Positions 16,207 through 24,804 of a stretch of 64,000 nt of DNA are shown piece after piece. A program made the position numbers and the translations under genes. The first letter of the stretch is position 1, and each line of letters opens with the position of its first letter. Location of the stretch: assembly GCF_029917005.1 (NCBI RefSeq), contig NZ_CP123967.1:2604001-2668000 (forward strand), read 5' to 3'. Under the pieces are notes generated by a model. It did no database searches and was not told where the DNA came from. It saw nothing but the letters and a program-made list of their open reading frames with translations. This stretch comes from Tessaracoccus lacteus. GTDB lineage: Bacteria; Actinomycetota; Actinomycetes; Propionibacteriales; Propionibacteriaceae.

Positions 16207-16986
16207 TCAGATGTAGGGGGTGGTGGTCGACTCGGGGTAGTCGCCGAGGGCTCCGAGGAGCTGGCGGCCGACCTCGCGGGCGGCGATGATCGCCTGGCGC
16301 ACGGCACCGGAATCACCGGAGAAGGCGGAGATGACCTCATTGGAGAAGCTCGTGCCGGAGGCAGGGCTGGAGTACGCGACGACGTCGATCGTCGAGGCCT
16401 TGACCGCCGTGTCTGCGAGCACGACGCCGATCGCGGCGGGGGCGCCCACCGTGATGCCGAACGACTTGCCGAGCGGGGCACCGAACGCCTTGTTCAGGGC
16501 GTGGCTGGCGCGGGCCGTGTACTGGAACTCCAGGTGGCCTGCGTCGTTGCCGTACACATCGCCGAACGTGCGGTCCAGCTCCGACAGCGCGACCTCGACG
16601 GCGCGGCGGGCGTCGGAGACGTCCTCGGCGCCGAACACGATCAGGGAGCCGTGACCAGCGCCACCCTTGGTGTCGCGGGGCAGCTCGATTGTCAGGATCT
16701 CGGTGTTGGTGGCCTTGACCGCCTCGTCGGCCGCGAAGATGTGCGGGCCGGCGCCGGTGCGGGCACCCAGAATGCCGATCGAGCGGTACTTCTTGTCGAG
16801 CCCCATCATCTCGTGGAGCTGCGGGTCGACGTTAGCGATGACCAGGCCGATCGTGTCGCCGAGCGCGTTGGTGCCGACGAACTCGGTGACGCCGGGGCGG
16901 GTGCCGGCGGCGGGGGCGGATGCGGCCTCGGGTGCGACCTTCTTCATGACCTCGGCCATGACCTTGTTGATCAGATCTTCAGACAT
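16207..16986 (-). CDS. pduB: Trimeric tandem-BMC shell protein PduB
   Basis: 259-residue BMC-T protein with two fused BMC domains forming pseudohexameric trimers. An N-terminal helix (MSEDLINKVMAEVMKKVAPE) resembles the PduB segment that tethers the enzyme core to the shell. The two domains begin near TIGLVIANVDPQLHEMMG and SHALNKAFGAPLGKSFGITV; SPASGTSFSNEVISAFSGDS is diagnostic. There is no obvious internal start for a short PduB' form. Confidence 0.95.
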   Translation of the reverse strand: MSEDLINKVMAEVMKKVAPEAASAPAAGTRPGVTEFVGTNALGDTIGLVIANVDPQLHEMMGLDKKYRSIGILGARTGAGPHIFAADEAVKATNTEILTIELPRDTKGGAGHGSLIVFGAEDVSDARRAVEVALSELDRTFGDVYGNDAGHLEFQYTARASHALNKAFGAPLGKSFGITVGAPAAIGVVLADTAVKASTIDVVAYSSPASGTSFSNEVISAFSGDSGAVRQAIIAAREVGRQLLGALGDYPESTTTPYI

Positions 16987-16994
16987 GACTCAGC

Positions 16995-17270
16995 TCACTT
17001 CGCCGCGGGGAGCAGCTTCTCGACGTCGGTGTGGGGGCGCGGGATGACGTGGCACGAGACAACCTCGCCCACCTTCGCCGCGGCTGCCGCACCAGCATCG
17101 GTCGCGGCCTTGACCGCGCCGACGTCGCCTCGGACCATGACGGTCACGAAGCCGGCGCCGATCTTCTCGCTGCCGATCAGCTGGACATTGGCCGACTTGA
17201 CCATCGCATCGGCGGCCTCGACCGCACCTACGAATCCTTTGGTCTCGACCAGTCCGAGTGCTTCCTGCAT
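16995..17270 (-). CDS. pduA: Hexameric shell protein PduA (BMC-H)
   Basis: 91-residue BMC-H protein and first gene of the minus-strand operon. It carries the pore and interface motifs [37 protein letters not shown] and [17 protein letters not shown]. PduA pores are the accepted entry route for 1,2-propanediol. GAAGGAG precedes the ATG by eight bases. Upstream lies the divergent control region shared with pduU. Confidence 0.95.
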   Translation of the reverse strand: MQEALGLVETKGFVGAVEAADAMVKSANVQLIGSEKIGAGFVTVMVRGDVGAVKAATDAGAAAAAKVGEVVSCHVIPRPHTDVEKLLPAAK

Positions 17271-17333
17271 GTTGGACTCCTTCGTCTCGTTTTCCCAGGG
17301 ATGGGGTCACTCGTCGACAAGGGTAGGCAGGGA

Positions 17334-17350
17334 TCAGATACACGATCTGA
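17334..17350. promoter_or_regulatory. Inverted repeat in the divergent pduA/pduU control region
   Basis: TCAGATACACGATCTGA: 6-bp arms TCAGAT/ATCTGA around a 5-nt spacer, centred about 70 bp upstream of pduA and 110 bp upstream of pduU. It is the clearest dyad in this region and a candidate operator, perhaps for PocR or a CRP-like activator. AraC-type proteins usually bind direct repeats, so the regulator is uncertain. Confidence 0.45.
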
Positions 17351-17452
17351 GACTGTTGTTACACAATCCGGCCTCAGCCCGGGGCCCCATTGAGCCACCC
17401 CGGACCCCTGTCTAGAGTGGCGTCAGAAGCAACGACGCGGAGGTGTGCCCTC

Positions 17453-17806
17453 ATGGATCCCATGAGCGACAAAGCGAGGATCATCCAGGAGTTCGTACCT
17501 GGCAAACAGGTGACCCTCGCGCACATCATCGCGAACGCCGACCAGCAGCTCTTCGCCAAGATCGGGCTGATGGACAAGACGGCAGGATCCGTTGCCGTCC
17601 TCACCCTGACCCCCGGCGAGGCCGCCATCATCGGCGGCGACATCGCGACGAAGTCGTCCGCGGTGCAGCTCGCCTATGTCGACCGTTTCTCCGGTTCGCT
17701 GCTCCTTGTGGGGCAGCTCTCCGACATCGAGACGGCCGTCCGTGACGTCGTCGACACCCTGCGTGACGTGCTCGGTTTCACCCCGGCCCCCATCACGAGG
17801 ACCTAG
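17453..17806 (+). CDS. pduU: Circularly permuted BMC-H shell protein PduU
   Basis: 117-residue permuted BMC protein. It opens with the PduU/EutS N-terminal strand (RIIQEFVPGKQVTLAHIIAN) that forms the beta-barrel plug, then the permuted BMC core (KTAGSVAVLTLTPGEAAIIG, RFSGSLLLVGQLSDIETAV). It should form hexamers with a capped pore. The start follows GGAGGTG by seven bases; a second Met three codons later is a less likely start. First gene of the plus-strand set. Confidence 0.94.
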   Translation: MDPMSDKARIIQEFVPGKQVTLAHIIANADQQLFAKIGLMDKTAGSVAVLTLTPGEAAIIGGDIATKSSAVQLAYVDRFSGSLLLVGQLSDIETAVRDVVDTLRDVLGFTPAPITRT

Positions 17807-17811
17807 TCGCG

Positions 17812-18258
17812 GTGCGGCACATCCTGCTCATCGGCAGCGTGGGCGTCGGCAAGACCACCCTGCGCCAAGCAATCCACGGGGAGGATCTCGACTACGCAAA
17901 GACGCAGGCGATCGAGGTCAAGGCCGGCGTCGTCGACACCCCAGGTGAGTTCCTCGAATCCCGCTTCTACAAGCACGCTCTGATCACCGCCAGCTATTCC
18001 GTGGACACTGTCGTCCTCGTGCAGGCGGCCGACGAGCGCGGCACCCGCTTCCCCCCAGGCTTCTCGACGGCCTTCAACAGGCCCGTCATCGGTGTGATCA
18101 CCAAGAGCGGCCTCGGCACCCCCGAGACGATCCACGAGGCCGAGGGGCAGCTGCGGCTGGCCGGCGCCCGGGACGTGTTCATCGCCGATGCCTTCACCGG
18201 AGAGGGCATGGACGAGCTCAAGGAGATTCTGTGTCAACCATCAACATCGGCGATCTGA
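17812..18258 (+). CDS. pduV: PduV/EutP-type small GTPase
   Basis: 148-residue P-loop protein of the PduV/EutP family. Walker A LLIGSVGVGKTTL at residues ~5-17, VVDTPGEFLE as the G3-like motif, and GVITKSGLG as the base-recognition region (TKxD-like). In Salmonella PduV associates with the outside of the shell, perhaps through PduU, which is encoded just upstream. It starts with GTG and overlaps pocR by 28 nt. Confidence 0.9.
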   Translation: MRHILLIGSVGVGKTTLRQAIHGEDLDYAKTQAIEVKAGVVDTPGEFLESRFYKHALITASYSVDTVVLVQAADERGTRFPPGFSTAFNRPVIGVITKSGLGTPETIHEAEGQLRLAGARDVFIADAFTGEGMDELKEILCQPSTSAI

Positions 18259-19571
18259 CCACCCACGAGGTGACAGATCTGAGGCAGCTGGTCGACGTCG
18301 ACAGGCTGCAGCAGATCCAGGACGAGTTCGCGGCCGAGACCGGGCTGGCGATGATCACTGTCGACTCCATGGGATCGCCCGTGACAAGGGCATCCGAGTT
18401 CAGCGAGTTCTGCCAGTTCCTGCGCCGTGACCCCGCGGTCCGCCGCCTCTGCTACACCTGTGACGCGCACGGCGGTTTCCAGTCCTCACTCGAGGGGCGA
18501 CCCGTGGTCTACCAGTGCCACGCGGGGCTCGTGGACTTCTCCGTGTCCATCACGACGGGCAACCGCTTCCTGGGGGCGGTGCTTGCGGGTCAGGTGCTAC
18601 TGAAGAGCGGCCAGGACAAACTGCAGCAGCTGCTGACGGCGAAGGAGGCCTGGCGCGGGGACCCGGAGATCGAGGAACTGACGCGCAACCTCAAGGTCGT
18701 GGACCTGGAGAAGCTCCACAAGGCAGCCGACGCGATCATCTCGCTCGCGAACGAGACCCTCGGCAGGGCACACCCCACCATGGTGATCGCGTCCGGGCCC
18801 TACCTCGGACGCCTGCCGGGCATCCCCAGTGCCACCGGGCACGACCGCACCGTGCTGGCACCGCTGTTGGAGGGCCGCAGCAAGGCGCTGCCTTTGATGC
18901 CCATCGAATCGCCGCCCTCGACGCTGGACTCGGCCCGTGTCGCGCGAAACCTCCACCGTCGCAAGGTTGCCGACAACCTGGAGATCGTGAGCCGCCACCT
19001 CGACGACCTGCTGCCTCGCTGGAGCCAGAAGATCCCGCGCGACGACCTCACGCCCTTCGAGGACATGCTGATCGGTGTCGCCACCAGCGAGGGCCTTCAG
19101 TACGGCCGCGACCTGACCGTGGAGGTCATGCGGAACCGGGGCAGCCGCCGCTCCCCCATGAACCGCTACGAGTGTCAGCTGTACTGCGAACGTCTCGTCA
19201 TCAAGCTGCACGACCTCGTCGAGCCGCGACTGACGGTCAAAGACCGCACGGTCGACACGCTCATCAACGAGATCGAGAAGGACCCCACGTCGTTCCTGAC
19301 GGTGCAGAGCGCCGCGAACTACCTGGTGCTGTCGGAGTCGCACTTCGCGCGCCAGTTCAAGCAGCACACCGGGCACAGCTTCAACTCCTATGTCTCGGCC
19401 AAGCGCCTCGACCGAGCCAAGCTGCTGCTCGCACACACCACCAAGCCCGTGCTGAGGATCGCGACCGAGTTGGACTTCCAGCCGGTCAACTACTTCTCGC
19501 GCTGCTTCAAGAAGCACTTCGGCATCACGCCGAGTCAGTACCGCAACCAGTTCTCCGGAGGAACCGCATGA
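18231..19571 (+). CDS. pocR: PocR transcriptional activator of pdu genes
   Basis: 446-residue regulator. The N-terminal PocR ligand-binding domain (residues ~15-175) contains the cysteine-bearing LCYTCDAHGGFQ and YQCHAGLVDFSV motifs and probably senses 1,2-propanediol. The C-terminal ~100 residues are an AraC-type double helix-turn-helix (SESHFARQFKQHTGHSF, RIATELDFQPVNYFSRCFKK, FGITPSQYR). It should activate both divergent pdu transcripts. GTG start with AAGGAG five bases upstream; it overlaps pduV by 28 nt and pduQ by 4 nt (ATGA). Confidence 0.93.
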   Translation: MSTINIGDLTTHEVTDLRQLVDVDRLQQIQDEFAAETGLAMITVDSMGSPVTRASEFSEFCQFLRRDPAVRRLCYTCDAHGGFQSSLEGRPVVYQCHAGLVDFSVSITTGNRFLGAVLAGQVLLKSGQDKLQQLLTAKEAWRGDPEIEELTRNLKVVDLEKLHKAADAIISLANETLGRAHPTMVIASGPYLGRLPGIPSATGHDRTVLAPLLEGRSKALPLMPIESPPSTLDSARVARNLHRRKVADNLEIVSRHLDDLLPRWSQKIPRDDLTPFEDMLIGVATSEGLQYGRDLTVEVMRNRGSRRSPMNRYECQLYCERLVIKLHDLVEPRLTVKDRTVDTLINEIEKDPTSFLTVQSAANYLVLSESHFARQFKQHTGHSFNSYVSAKRLDRAKLLLAHTTKPVLRIATELDFQPVNYFSRCFKKHFGITPSQYRNQFSGGTA

Positions 19572-20677
19572 GCACCTTCTCGCTGCACACCGAGATCCAC
19601 TTCGGGAACGGCTCGTTGGAGGAGCTCCGGGCCTACTCCACCGATCGCGTGCTGCTGGTGACGGACGAGTTCCTGGCGACGACAGGGCTGTTCGCACAGG
19701 TCCTGCACTACCTCGGGCCGGACACGACGGTGTTCAAGGAGGTCGTCCCAAACCCGACGGTCTCCCTGATCGCGAAGGGGGTGGCCTGCTACCTGTCCAT
19801 CGAGCCCGCCGTGGTCATCGCCCTAGGCGGCGGCTCGTCCATCGACGCCGCGAAGGCGATGCACAAGGCCGCCCTCGACAGTGGCTTCGGCGCGCCACTG
19901 GGGCTTGTCGTGGTGCCGACGACGTCGGGGTCCGGGTCGGAGGTGACGAGCTTCGCCGTCGTGACCGACGAGGCCACCCACGCGAAGCTCCCGATGATCT
20001 CCCGCGACATGCTGCCCGGCGTCGCGATCCTCGACCCGCAGTGCGTGGTCGGCGTGCCGCCCAAGGTCACGGCGGACTCCGGCATGGACGTGCTGACGCA
20101 CGCTGTCGAGGCCTACGTCTCGACCGCCGCGAGCGACTTCTCGGATGCGTGCGCCGAGAAGTCCGTACACCTCCTGTGCGCAAACCTGCAGCGCTGTTAC
20201 GACGAGGGCACGGACCTGTCAGCCCGCGAGCGGATGCACAACGCGTCGACCCTGGCCGCGATGGCCTTCAACAACTCGAACCTCGGCATCAACCACTCCC
20301 TCGCCCACGCCCTGGGGGGCCACTTCCCCGTCGCGCACGGGCGACTGAACGCCATGCTGATGCCGCACGTCATGGCCTACAACGCTGACCGCAGCGAGCG
20401 CGCGGCGACGAAGTACGCGTGGCTGGCGCACCTTGTCGGCAAGTCCACGGGGCCGAACGTCAAGGCCGGTGTGCTGTCGTTCATCACGGCCATCGAGAAG
20501 CTCAACAAGGCGCTGGGCATCCACCCCCGGCTCGCCGACGAGGGCATCGACCCGGCCGAGGTGCGCGCGAAGCTCGACGAGATGGCCGAGCAGGCGCTGG
20601 CCGACACGTGCACGCCCACCAACCCCGTCGCGCCGACGCATCAGGACCTGGTCACGATCCTGCGTCAGCTGCTCTGA
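19568..20677 (+). CDS. pduQ: Iron-dependent propanol dehydrogenase PduQ
   Basis: 369-residue group III iron alcohol dehydrogenase that reduces propionaldehyde to 1-propanol and regenerates NAD+ for PduP. It shows the NAD-binding VVIALGGGSSIDAAKAMHKA, VPTTSGSGSEVTSFAVVTD, and the metal-binding GMDVLTHAVEAYVS and NHSLAHALGGHFPVAHG histidines. The real start is the ATG at 19568 in the ATGA overlap with the pocR stop. Last gene of the plus-strand set. Confidence 0.93.
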   Translation: MSTFSLHTEIHFGNGSLEELRAYSTDRVLLVTDEFLATTGLFAQVLHYLGPDTTVFKEVVPNPTVSLIAKGVACYLSIEPAVVIALGGGSSIDAAKAMHKAALDSGFGAPLGLVVVPTTSGSGSEVTSFAVVTDEATHAKLPMISRDMLPGVAILDPQCVVGVPPKVTADSGMDVLTHAVEAYVSTAASDFSDACAEKSVHLLCANLQRCYDEGTDLSARERMHNASTLAAMAFNNSNLGINHSLAHALGGHFPVAHGRLNAMLMPHVMAYNADRSERAATKYAWLAHLVGKSTGPNVKAGVLSFITAIEKLNKALGIHPRLADEGIDPAEVRAKLDEMAEQALADTCTPTNPVAPTHQDLVTILRQLL

Positions 20678-20745
20678 GCCGTCAGCTGGCGTAGCGGGCC
20701 GCGCCACGGGCCCTGGCCTTCGCGGCCTGGGAACTGACCGGAGGG

Positions 20746-21771
20746 TCAGGAGGTGACCTTCTTCGACTCCTTCAGGATGTCGGTCAGCCTGGTCATCTGC
20801 TCTGCCTGCGAGTGGTAGTCGAACGCGGCGACGCCCCACTCGTGGGTCTGGCCCGCCGTCAGGGCCGGGTGATCCGCGAACGTGGCCTGCTCAGCCAGCT
20901 CGTCGGCCTGCATGCCCTCCTCGCTCAGCAGCAGCACGTCGCCGGTCATCATGTCAGCGGCGTTCTCCCAGGTGTAGATGTCCCAGTAGTAATCGCCGTC
21001 GGGGTTGAGGTTGGTGTAGGTGACGCCGAGCTCGGTGTAGTGGGCCGTCTCGGGCTCGTCGGCGGGCTTGACCAGGTAGATGCCGCTGGCGTCGGCGTAC
21101 ATCTGGGTGACCTCGAGGTCGCTGGACCCTGCGGTCTCCGTCAGGGCGGTGACTGCCGCGTCGTACTCGGTCCTGGCCTCGGCGATGCGGTCCTCGGAGG
21201 CGCCCAGCGCGGTGGCGAGCTTGTTGAAGCTCTGGGTGACGTCGGCGCCGCTGCCGCCGATCTCGATCGCGACGATCGGCGCGATCTTCTCCAGCTGGTC
21301 CTGCTGCTCACGGTCGGCGAAGGCGTACAGGGGGCCCTCGAGGTCGAGCGTGCCCTCACGGTCGGTCGGGTAGATGCCGGTGACGATGATGTCGGGGTCG
21401 GAGGCGGCGAGCGCCTCGAGGTCGATCTCCCCGTAGCTGTTGCCGACGATGGCGGTGTTCGAGATGTCGTACTCGGAGAAGCGCTCGTCCGTCGCGACGT
21501 CCATGCGGCCGAAGATGGCGGTCGGCGTCACGCCGTAGCTCAGCAGGCCGGCCGCGTAGTCGGCGAAGGCCGCGATGTTCGTAGGCTGCGCGTCGAGCTC
21601 GACGGTCTTGCCCGTGTCGTCCGTGAAGGTCCAGGGGCCGGAGGCCGAGGAGCTGACGGCGGCCGACGTGTCGTCGGTGGCGGTGTCGGTCGAGGAGCAG
21701 GCCCCGAGCGTGAACGCCGCGGTGAGGGCGAGGATGCCGGCCAGGCGGCCGACCTTCGAGATGCGAGTCAT
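20746..21771 (-). CDS. Iron-siderophore ABC transporter substrate-binding lipoprotein
   Basis: 341-residue FepB/FhuD-like binding protein. Signal sequence with lipobox LGAC, so it is membrane-anchored. The mature part has the periplasmic-binding-protein features of siderophore receptors (WTFTDDTGKTVELDAQPTNI at the start of the domain, DIIVTGIYPTDREG). It binds an Fe-chelate and passes it to the FecCD permeases encoded upstream on the same strand. A DtxR-like box sits 10 nt before the ATG, and no clear Shine-Dalgarno sequence is present, so the mRNA may be leaderless. The exact siderophore is not predictable. Confidence 0.9.
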   Translation of the reverse strand: MTRISKVGRLAGILALTAAFTLGACSSTDTATDDTSAAVSSSASGPWTFTDDTGKTVELDAQPTNIAAFADYAAGLLSYGVTPTAIFGRMDVATDERFSEYDISNTAIVGNSYGEIDLEALAASDPDIIVTGIYPTDREGTLDLEGPLYAFADREQQDQLEKIAPIVAIEIGGSGADVTQSFNKLATALGASEDRIAEARTEYDAAVTALTETAGSSDLEVTQMYADASGIYLVKPADEPETAHYTELGVTYTNLNPDGDYYWDIYTWENAADMMTGDVLLLSEEGMQADELAEQATFADHPALTAGQTHEWGVAAFDYHSQAEQMTRLTDILKESKKVTS

Positions 21772-21781
21772 GCGGATTAAG

Positions 21782-21800
21782 TTAGCAAAGGCTTCCCTAA
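21782..21800 (-). promoter_or_regulatory. DtxR/IdeR-type iron box before the binding-protein gene
   Basis: On the minus strand it reads TTAGGGAAGCCTTTGCTAA, which matches the 19-bp DtxR/IdeR consensus (TTAGGTTAGGCTAACCTAA) at 13 positions, including both outer arms. It ends 10 nt before the ATG at 21771 and would overlap the promoter. Iron repression is therefore expected. Confidence 0.75.
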
Positions 21801-21814
21801 TGAGGAAACGCGGG

Positions 21815-22633
21815 TCAGGCGGAGCCCAGCTCCTGACCCTCGCGCAGTAGTGGCACCACCAGCGGGGTCTCGCTGACGGGGTCCGGGATGACGAGCGCGC
21901 GCAGCCCGAACGACTCCTGCAGCGTCTCGGGCATCAGCACGTCCCACGGGGAGCCGTCGGCCGCAACGCGGCCGTCGGCGAGCAGGATGAGCCGGTCGCA
22001 GTAGCGGGCGGCGAGGCTGAGGTCGTGGAGCACCATGACGACGGTCGTGCCGCGGTCGCGGTTGACCTGCTCGACGAGGCTGAGCACCTCCACCTGGTGG
22101 CCGAGGTCGAGGAACGTGGTGGGCTCGTCGAGCAGGACGGTACCCGCCTGCTGCGCGAGCACCAGCGCGATCCACGCCCGCTGCAGCTGGCCTCCTGACA
22201 GGGAACCGGCGTCGCGGTCGGCGATGTCGGTCAACCCCGTCGCCTCGAGCGCCTCGTCGACGATGCGGGCATCCTCGGCGGTCCAGGGTCGCCAGAGGCT
22301 CTGGTGGGGGTGCCGTCCGCGAGCCACGAGGTCCCGCACGCTCGTCGCGGCCGGGGTGAGCGGCTTCTGCGGCAGCAGGGCAAGGCGGCGGGCAACGGAC
22401 CGGGTGGAGACACCCGTGATGTCTTGGCCGTCGAACGCGATGGTGCCCGCCGTGGGCTTCAGGATCCTGCCGAAGGCCTTCAGCAGAGTGGACTTGCCGC
22501 AGCCGTTGGGACCCAGCAGGCCGGTGATCCGGCCCGGCTCGATGGCGATGTCGAGGTCGCGGAACACGACGTTGCCCTCGTAGCCGAGGGTCACACCTCG
22601 CGCCTCGAGTGCCGCAGTGGTGTTGACGGTCAT
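21815..22633 (-). CDS. Iron-siderophore ABC transporter ATP-binding protein
   Basis: 272-residue FepC-like ATPase. Walker A GLLGPNGCGKST, ABC signature LSGGQLQRAWIA, Walker B TVLLDEPTTFLDLG and the H-loop MVLHDLSLAARY are all present. It energises the two FecCD permeases encoded immediately upstream; its start overlaps the preceding permease stop by 4 nt. The binding-protein gene downstream has its own iron box. Confidence 0.93.
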   Translation of the reverse strand: MTVNTTAALEARGVTLGYEGNVVFRDLDIAIEPGRITGLLGPNGCGKSTLLKAFGRILKPTAGTIAFDGQDITGVSTRSVARRLALLPQKPLTPAATSVRDLVARGRHPHQSLWRPWTAEDARIVDEALEATGLTDIADRDAGSLSGGQLQRAWIALVLAQQAGTVLLDEPTTFLDLGHQVEVLSLVEQVNRDRGTTVVMVLHDLSLAARYCDRLILLADGRVAADGSPWDVLMPETLQESFGLRALVIPDPVSETPLVVPLLREGQELGSA

Positions 22634-23676
22634 GCTGTGGTCTCCTTATGTCGACCGCGAATGAGAAGCCAGATGAGGTAGGGCGCGCCGACGATGACGG
22701 TGATGACGCCGACGGGGAGGCCGGGAGCGACGGCCCGGGCGAAGGAGTCGCCGCCGAGCACGATGATGGCGCCCATCAGGGCGGAGGCCAGCAGCGGCGG
22801 GCGGGAGACACGTGCCACGCGACGGGCGATCTGTGGCGCGACGAAGGCCACGAACTCCACCGGGCCGCTGGCCGAGACCGCGACGGCGGTGAGCACGGTC
22901 GCGACGAACAGCAGCAGGAGGCGGTGCAGCTGGATCCGCACGCCCAGGCCGACCGTGAGCTCGTCGCCGAGCTGCGCGATGTCGAGGTTGCGTGACTGGC
23001 TCAGCGCGACCGGGGCCAGGATCAGCAGCGCCAGCGCGGCCGGCCACACGCTCGCCCACGAGACGCCCGACAGGCTCCCGACCATCCACTGCGCGGCCTG
23101 CGCCGCGTCGGTGATCTGCGCACGGGCGACGAGGAAGCTGGTGATGCCGCCGAGCGTGGCGGTGGCTCCGATGCCGATGAGAATGAGCCGGTAGCTCTCC
23201 ACGCCGTCACGCCAGGCGAGCCCGTAGACCGCAGCCGACGCGGCCAGCGCGCCGACGATGGCAGCCAGCGGGATGCCGATGGAGCTGAGCGTGCTCGCCA
23301 CGGCGTAGGTGCCGCCGCCCAGCACGATGGCGGCGACCGCGCCGAGGCTGGCGCCGGAGGTGACGCCGAGGATGTCGGGAGAGGCGAGCGGGTTGCGCGC
23401 GAAGCCCTGGGCGAGGGCTCCGGCCATGCCGAGGCACAGCCCGACGACGAGGGCCGCCGCCACCCGAGGCATGCGCAGCTCGAACACGATGAGCTGCATC
23501 TTGGCGTCGCCCTGCCCGAACAGCGTGGCGACGACGTCGGCGGGCGTCAACGACGAGGAGCCCACGACCAGACCGGCGACGACCAGCGCGGACAGGACGG
23601 CGACGAAGGCGGTGTCCGTGACTACGCTGCGCGCGGCGCGGCGACCGCTGGTGACGGATGTGCTGGCGATGCTCAC
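22630..23676 (-). CDS. FecCD-family siderophore permease
   Basis: 348-residue polytopic permease of the BtuC/FecCD family (8-10 helices). Typical motifs: ELRMPRVAAALVVGLCLGMA, GALAQGFARNPLASPDILGV (the conserved Q-x-x-x-RNPLA-P-x-LG loop), TVGLGVRIQLHRL and GPVEFVAFVAPQIARR. It pairs with the permease at 23673-24686, overlapping it by 4 nt, and with the ATPase downstream. Confidence 0.92.
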   Translation of the reverse strand: MSIASTSVTSGRRAARSVVTDTAFVAVLSALVVAGLVVGSSSLTPADVVATLFGQGDAKMQLIVFELRMPRVAAALVVGLCLGMAGALAQGFARNPLASPDILGVTSGASLGAVAAIVLGGGTYAVASTLSSIGIPLAAIVGALAASAAVYGLAWRDGVESYRLILIGIGATATLGGITSFLVARAQITDAAQAAQWMVGSLSGVSWASVWPAALALLILAPVALSQSRNLDIAQLGDELTVGLGVRIQLHRLLLLFVATVLTAVAVSASGPVEFVAFVAPQIARRVARVSRPPLLASALMGAIIVLGGDSFARAVAPGLPVGVITVIVGAPYLIWLLIRGRHKETTA

Positions 23677-24686
23677 AGCGCGGCCACCTTCACTCGTCGG
23701 ACGATCAGGATGAACACGATGCCCCCCAGGACGGTCAGGACGACGCCGACGGGCACCTCCGCAGTCCCGTCGCCGCCGGCGGTGCGGCCGAGCACGTCGC
23801 TCAGCAGGAGCACGACCATGCCGATCAGGGCCGACGCCGGCAGCAGCGAGGCGTGGTTGCCGCCGACCATGGACCGCGCCACGTGCGGGGCGGTCAGGCC
23901 GACGAAGCCGATGGGGCCCGTGATCGCGACGGCGCTCGCCGTGAGCAGCGTGACGGCCGCGAGACCGACGAGGCGGGCACGGACGAGGTTGACCCCGAGC
24001 CCGGTGGCGAGTTCCGTGCCGAGCGCCAGCGCGTTGAGCGACGACACGTTCAGGCCCGCGAACACCGCCCCGAGGGCGGCGAGCAAGGCCGCGGCCTCGA
24101 TGCCGTCGAGGCTGCGTCCCGAGAGCGACCCGACGACCCAGATCCGGTAGGCCGCAAGCGTCGTCTCGTCGCGGAGCACCAGCAGCGACGTGAGAGCCAC
24201 CAGGAGGGAGGACACGACGGTGCCGGCGATGGCCAGCGGGACGGGGCTGCTGAGGTCGCGGCCGAGCGCGGCAACCGAGAAAACGACCACGCTGGCGACC
24301 AGTGCTCCCACCAGCGCGAAGCTCAGGGTGCCGAGTACCGAGGTGACGCGGAACAGGTACACGCCGGCCACCACGGCCAGGCTCGCGCCCGCAGAGACAC
24401 CCAGCACGCCGGGGTCCGCAAGTGGATTGCGGGTCTGGCCCTGCATGACTGCTCCCGCCAGTCCGAGCGCCGCCCCGACTAGGAGCCCAAGCACCGTGCG
24501 GGGAACGCGCGACCCCCAGACGACAGAGCCGGTGTCGTTCGCGCGATCTACAAGGGCCGCGACCACCTGGGACGCCGAAATGGGATTGCTGCCGACCATC
24601 ATGGAGAAGATGGCCGCCAGGGCGACGAGAACCAGCAACGCGACGAGCACGATGAGGGTTCTAGCCACTGGACGGGGCTTGGACAT
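23673..24686 (-). CDS. FecCD-family siderophore permease, first gene of the uptake operon
   Basis: About 337 residues with FecCD signatures (SRVPRTVLGLLVGAALGLAG, MQGQTRNPLADPGVLGVSAG, GPIGFVGLTAPHVARSMVGG). I place the start at the ATG at 24686 (MSKPRPVART), since an upstream reading from 24737 would run through the iron box. No strong RBS is visible, and the DtxR-like box ends exactly 10 nt upstream, the same spacing as at the binding-protein gene. Confidence 0.88.
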   Translation of the reverse strand: MSKPRPVARTLIVLVALLVLVALAAIFSMMVGSNPISASQVVAALVDRANDTGSVVWGSRVPRTVLGLLVGAALGLAGAVMQGQTRNPLADPGVLGVSAGASLAVVAGVYLFRVTSVLGTLSFALVGALVASVVVFSVAALGRDLSSPVPLAIAGTVVSSLLVALTSLLVLRDETTLAAYRIWVVGSLSGRSLDGIEAAALLAALGAVFAGLNVSSLNALALGTELATGLGVNLVRARLVGLAAVTLLTASAVAITGPIGFVGLTAPHVARSMVGGNHASLLPASALIGMVVLLLSDVLGRTAGGDGTAEVPVGVVLTVLGGIVFILIVRRVKVAAL

Positions 24687-24696
24687 GTGCGGCAGC

Positions 24697-24715
24697 TTAG
24701 TGTGCCCTAACCTCG
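24697..24715 (-). promoter_or_regulatory. DtxR/IdeR-type iron box before the permease operon
   Basis: Minus strand CGAGGTTAGGGCACACTAA matches the 19-bp DtxR/IdeR consensus at 13 positions, with one arm degenerate. It ends 10 nt before the ATG at 24686. It should give iron repression of the permease-ATPase operon; it is about 90 nt from the divergent glgP start and may not affect that gene. Confidence 0.65.
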
Positions 24716-24804
24716 TCGCGAACTCCGGCTCCACCACGAGTTGTTACGCGCACGTCACCTCCCCGCAAACCAGTGATTAACGCCCCTCGACTAATGTGGG
24801 GGGT

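Noticed and set aside
14520-16481. A longer PduC start upstream at 16481
   Set aside because: The extra residues are Ser/Arg/Pro-rich and read through pduB in another frame; the GTG at 16196 gives the family length and N-terminus.
20678-20745. Terminator after pduQ
   Set aside because: Only a short imperfect CCTGGCC/GGCCTGG pairing with no U-tract; not strong enough to call.
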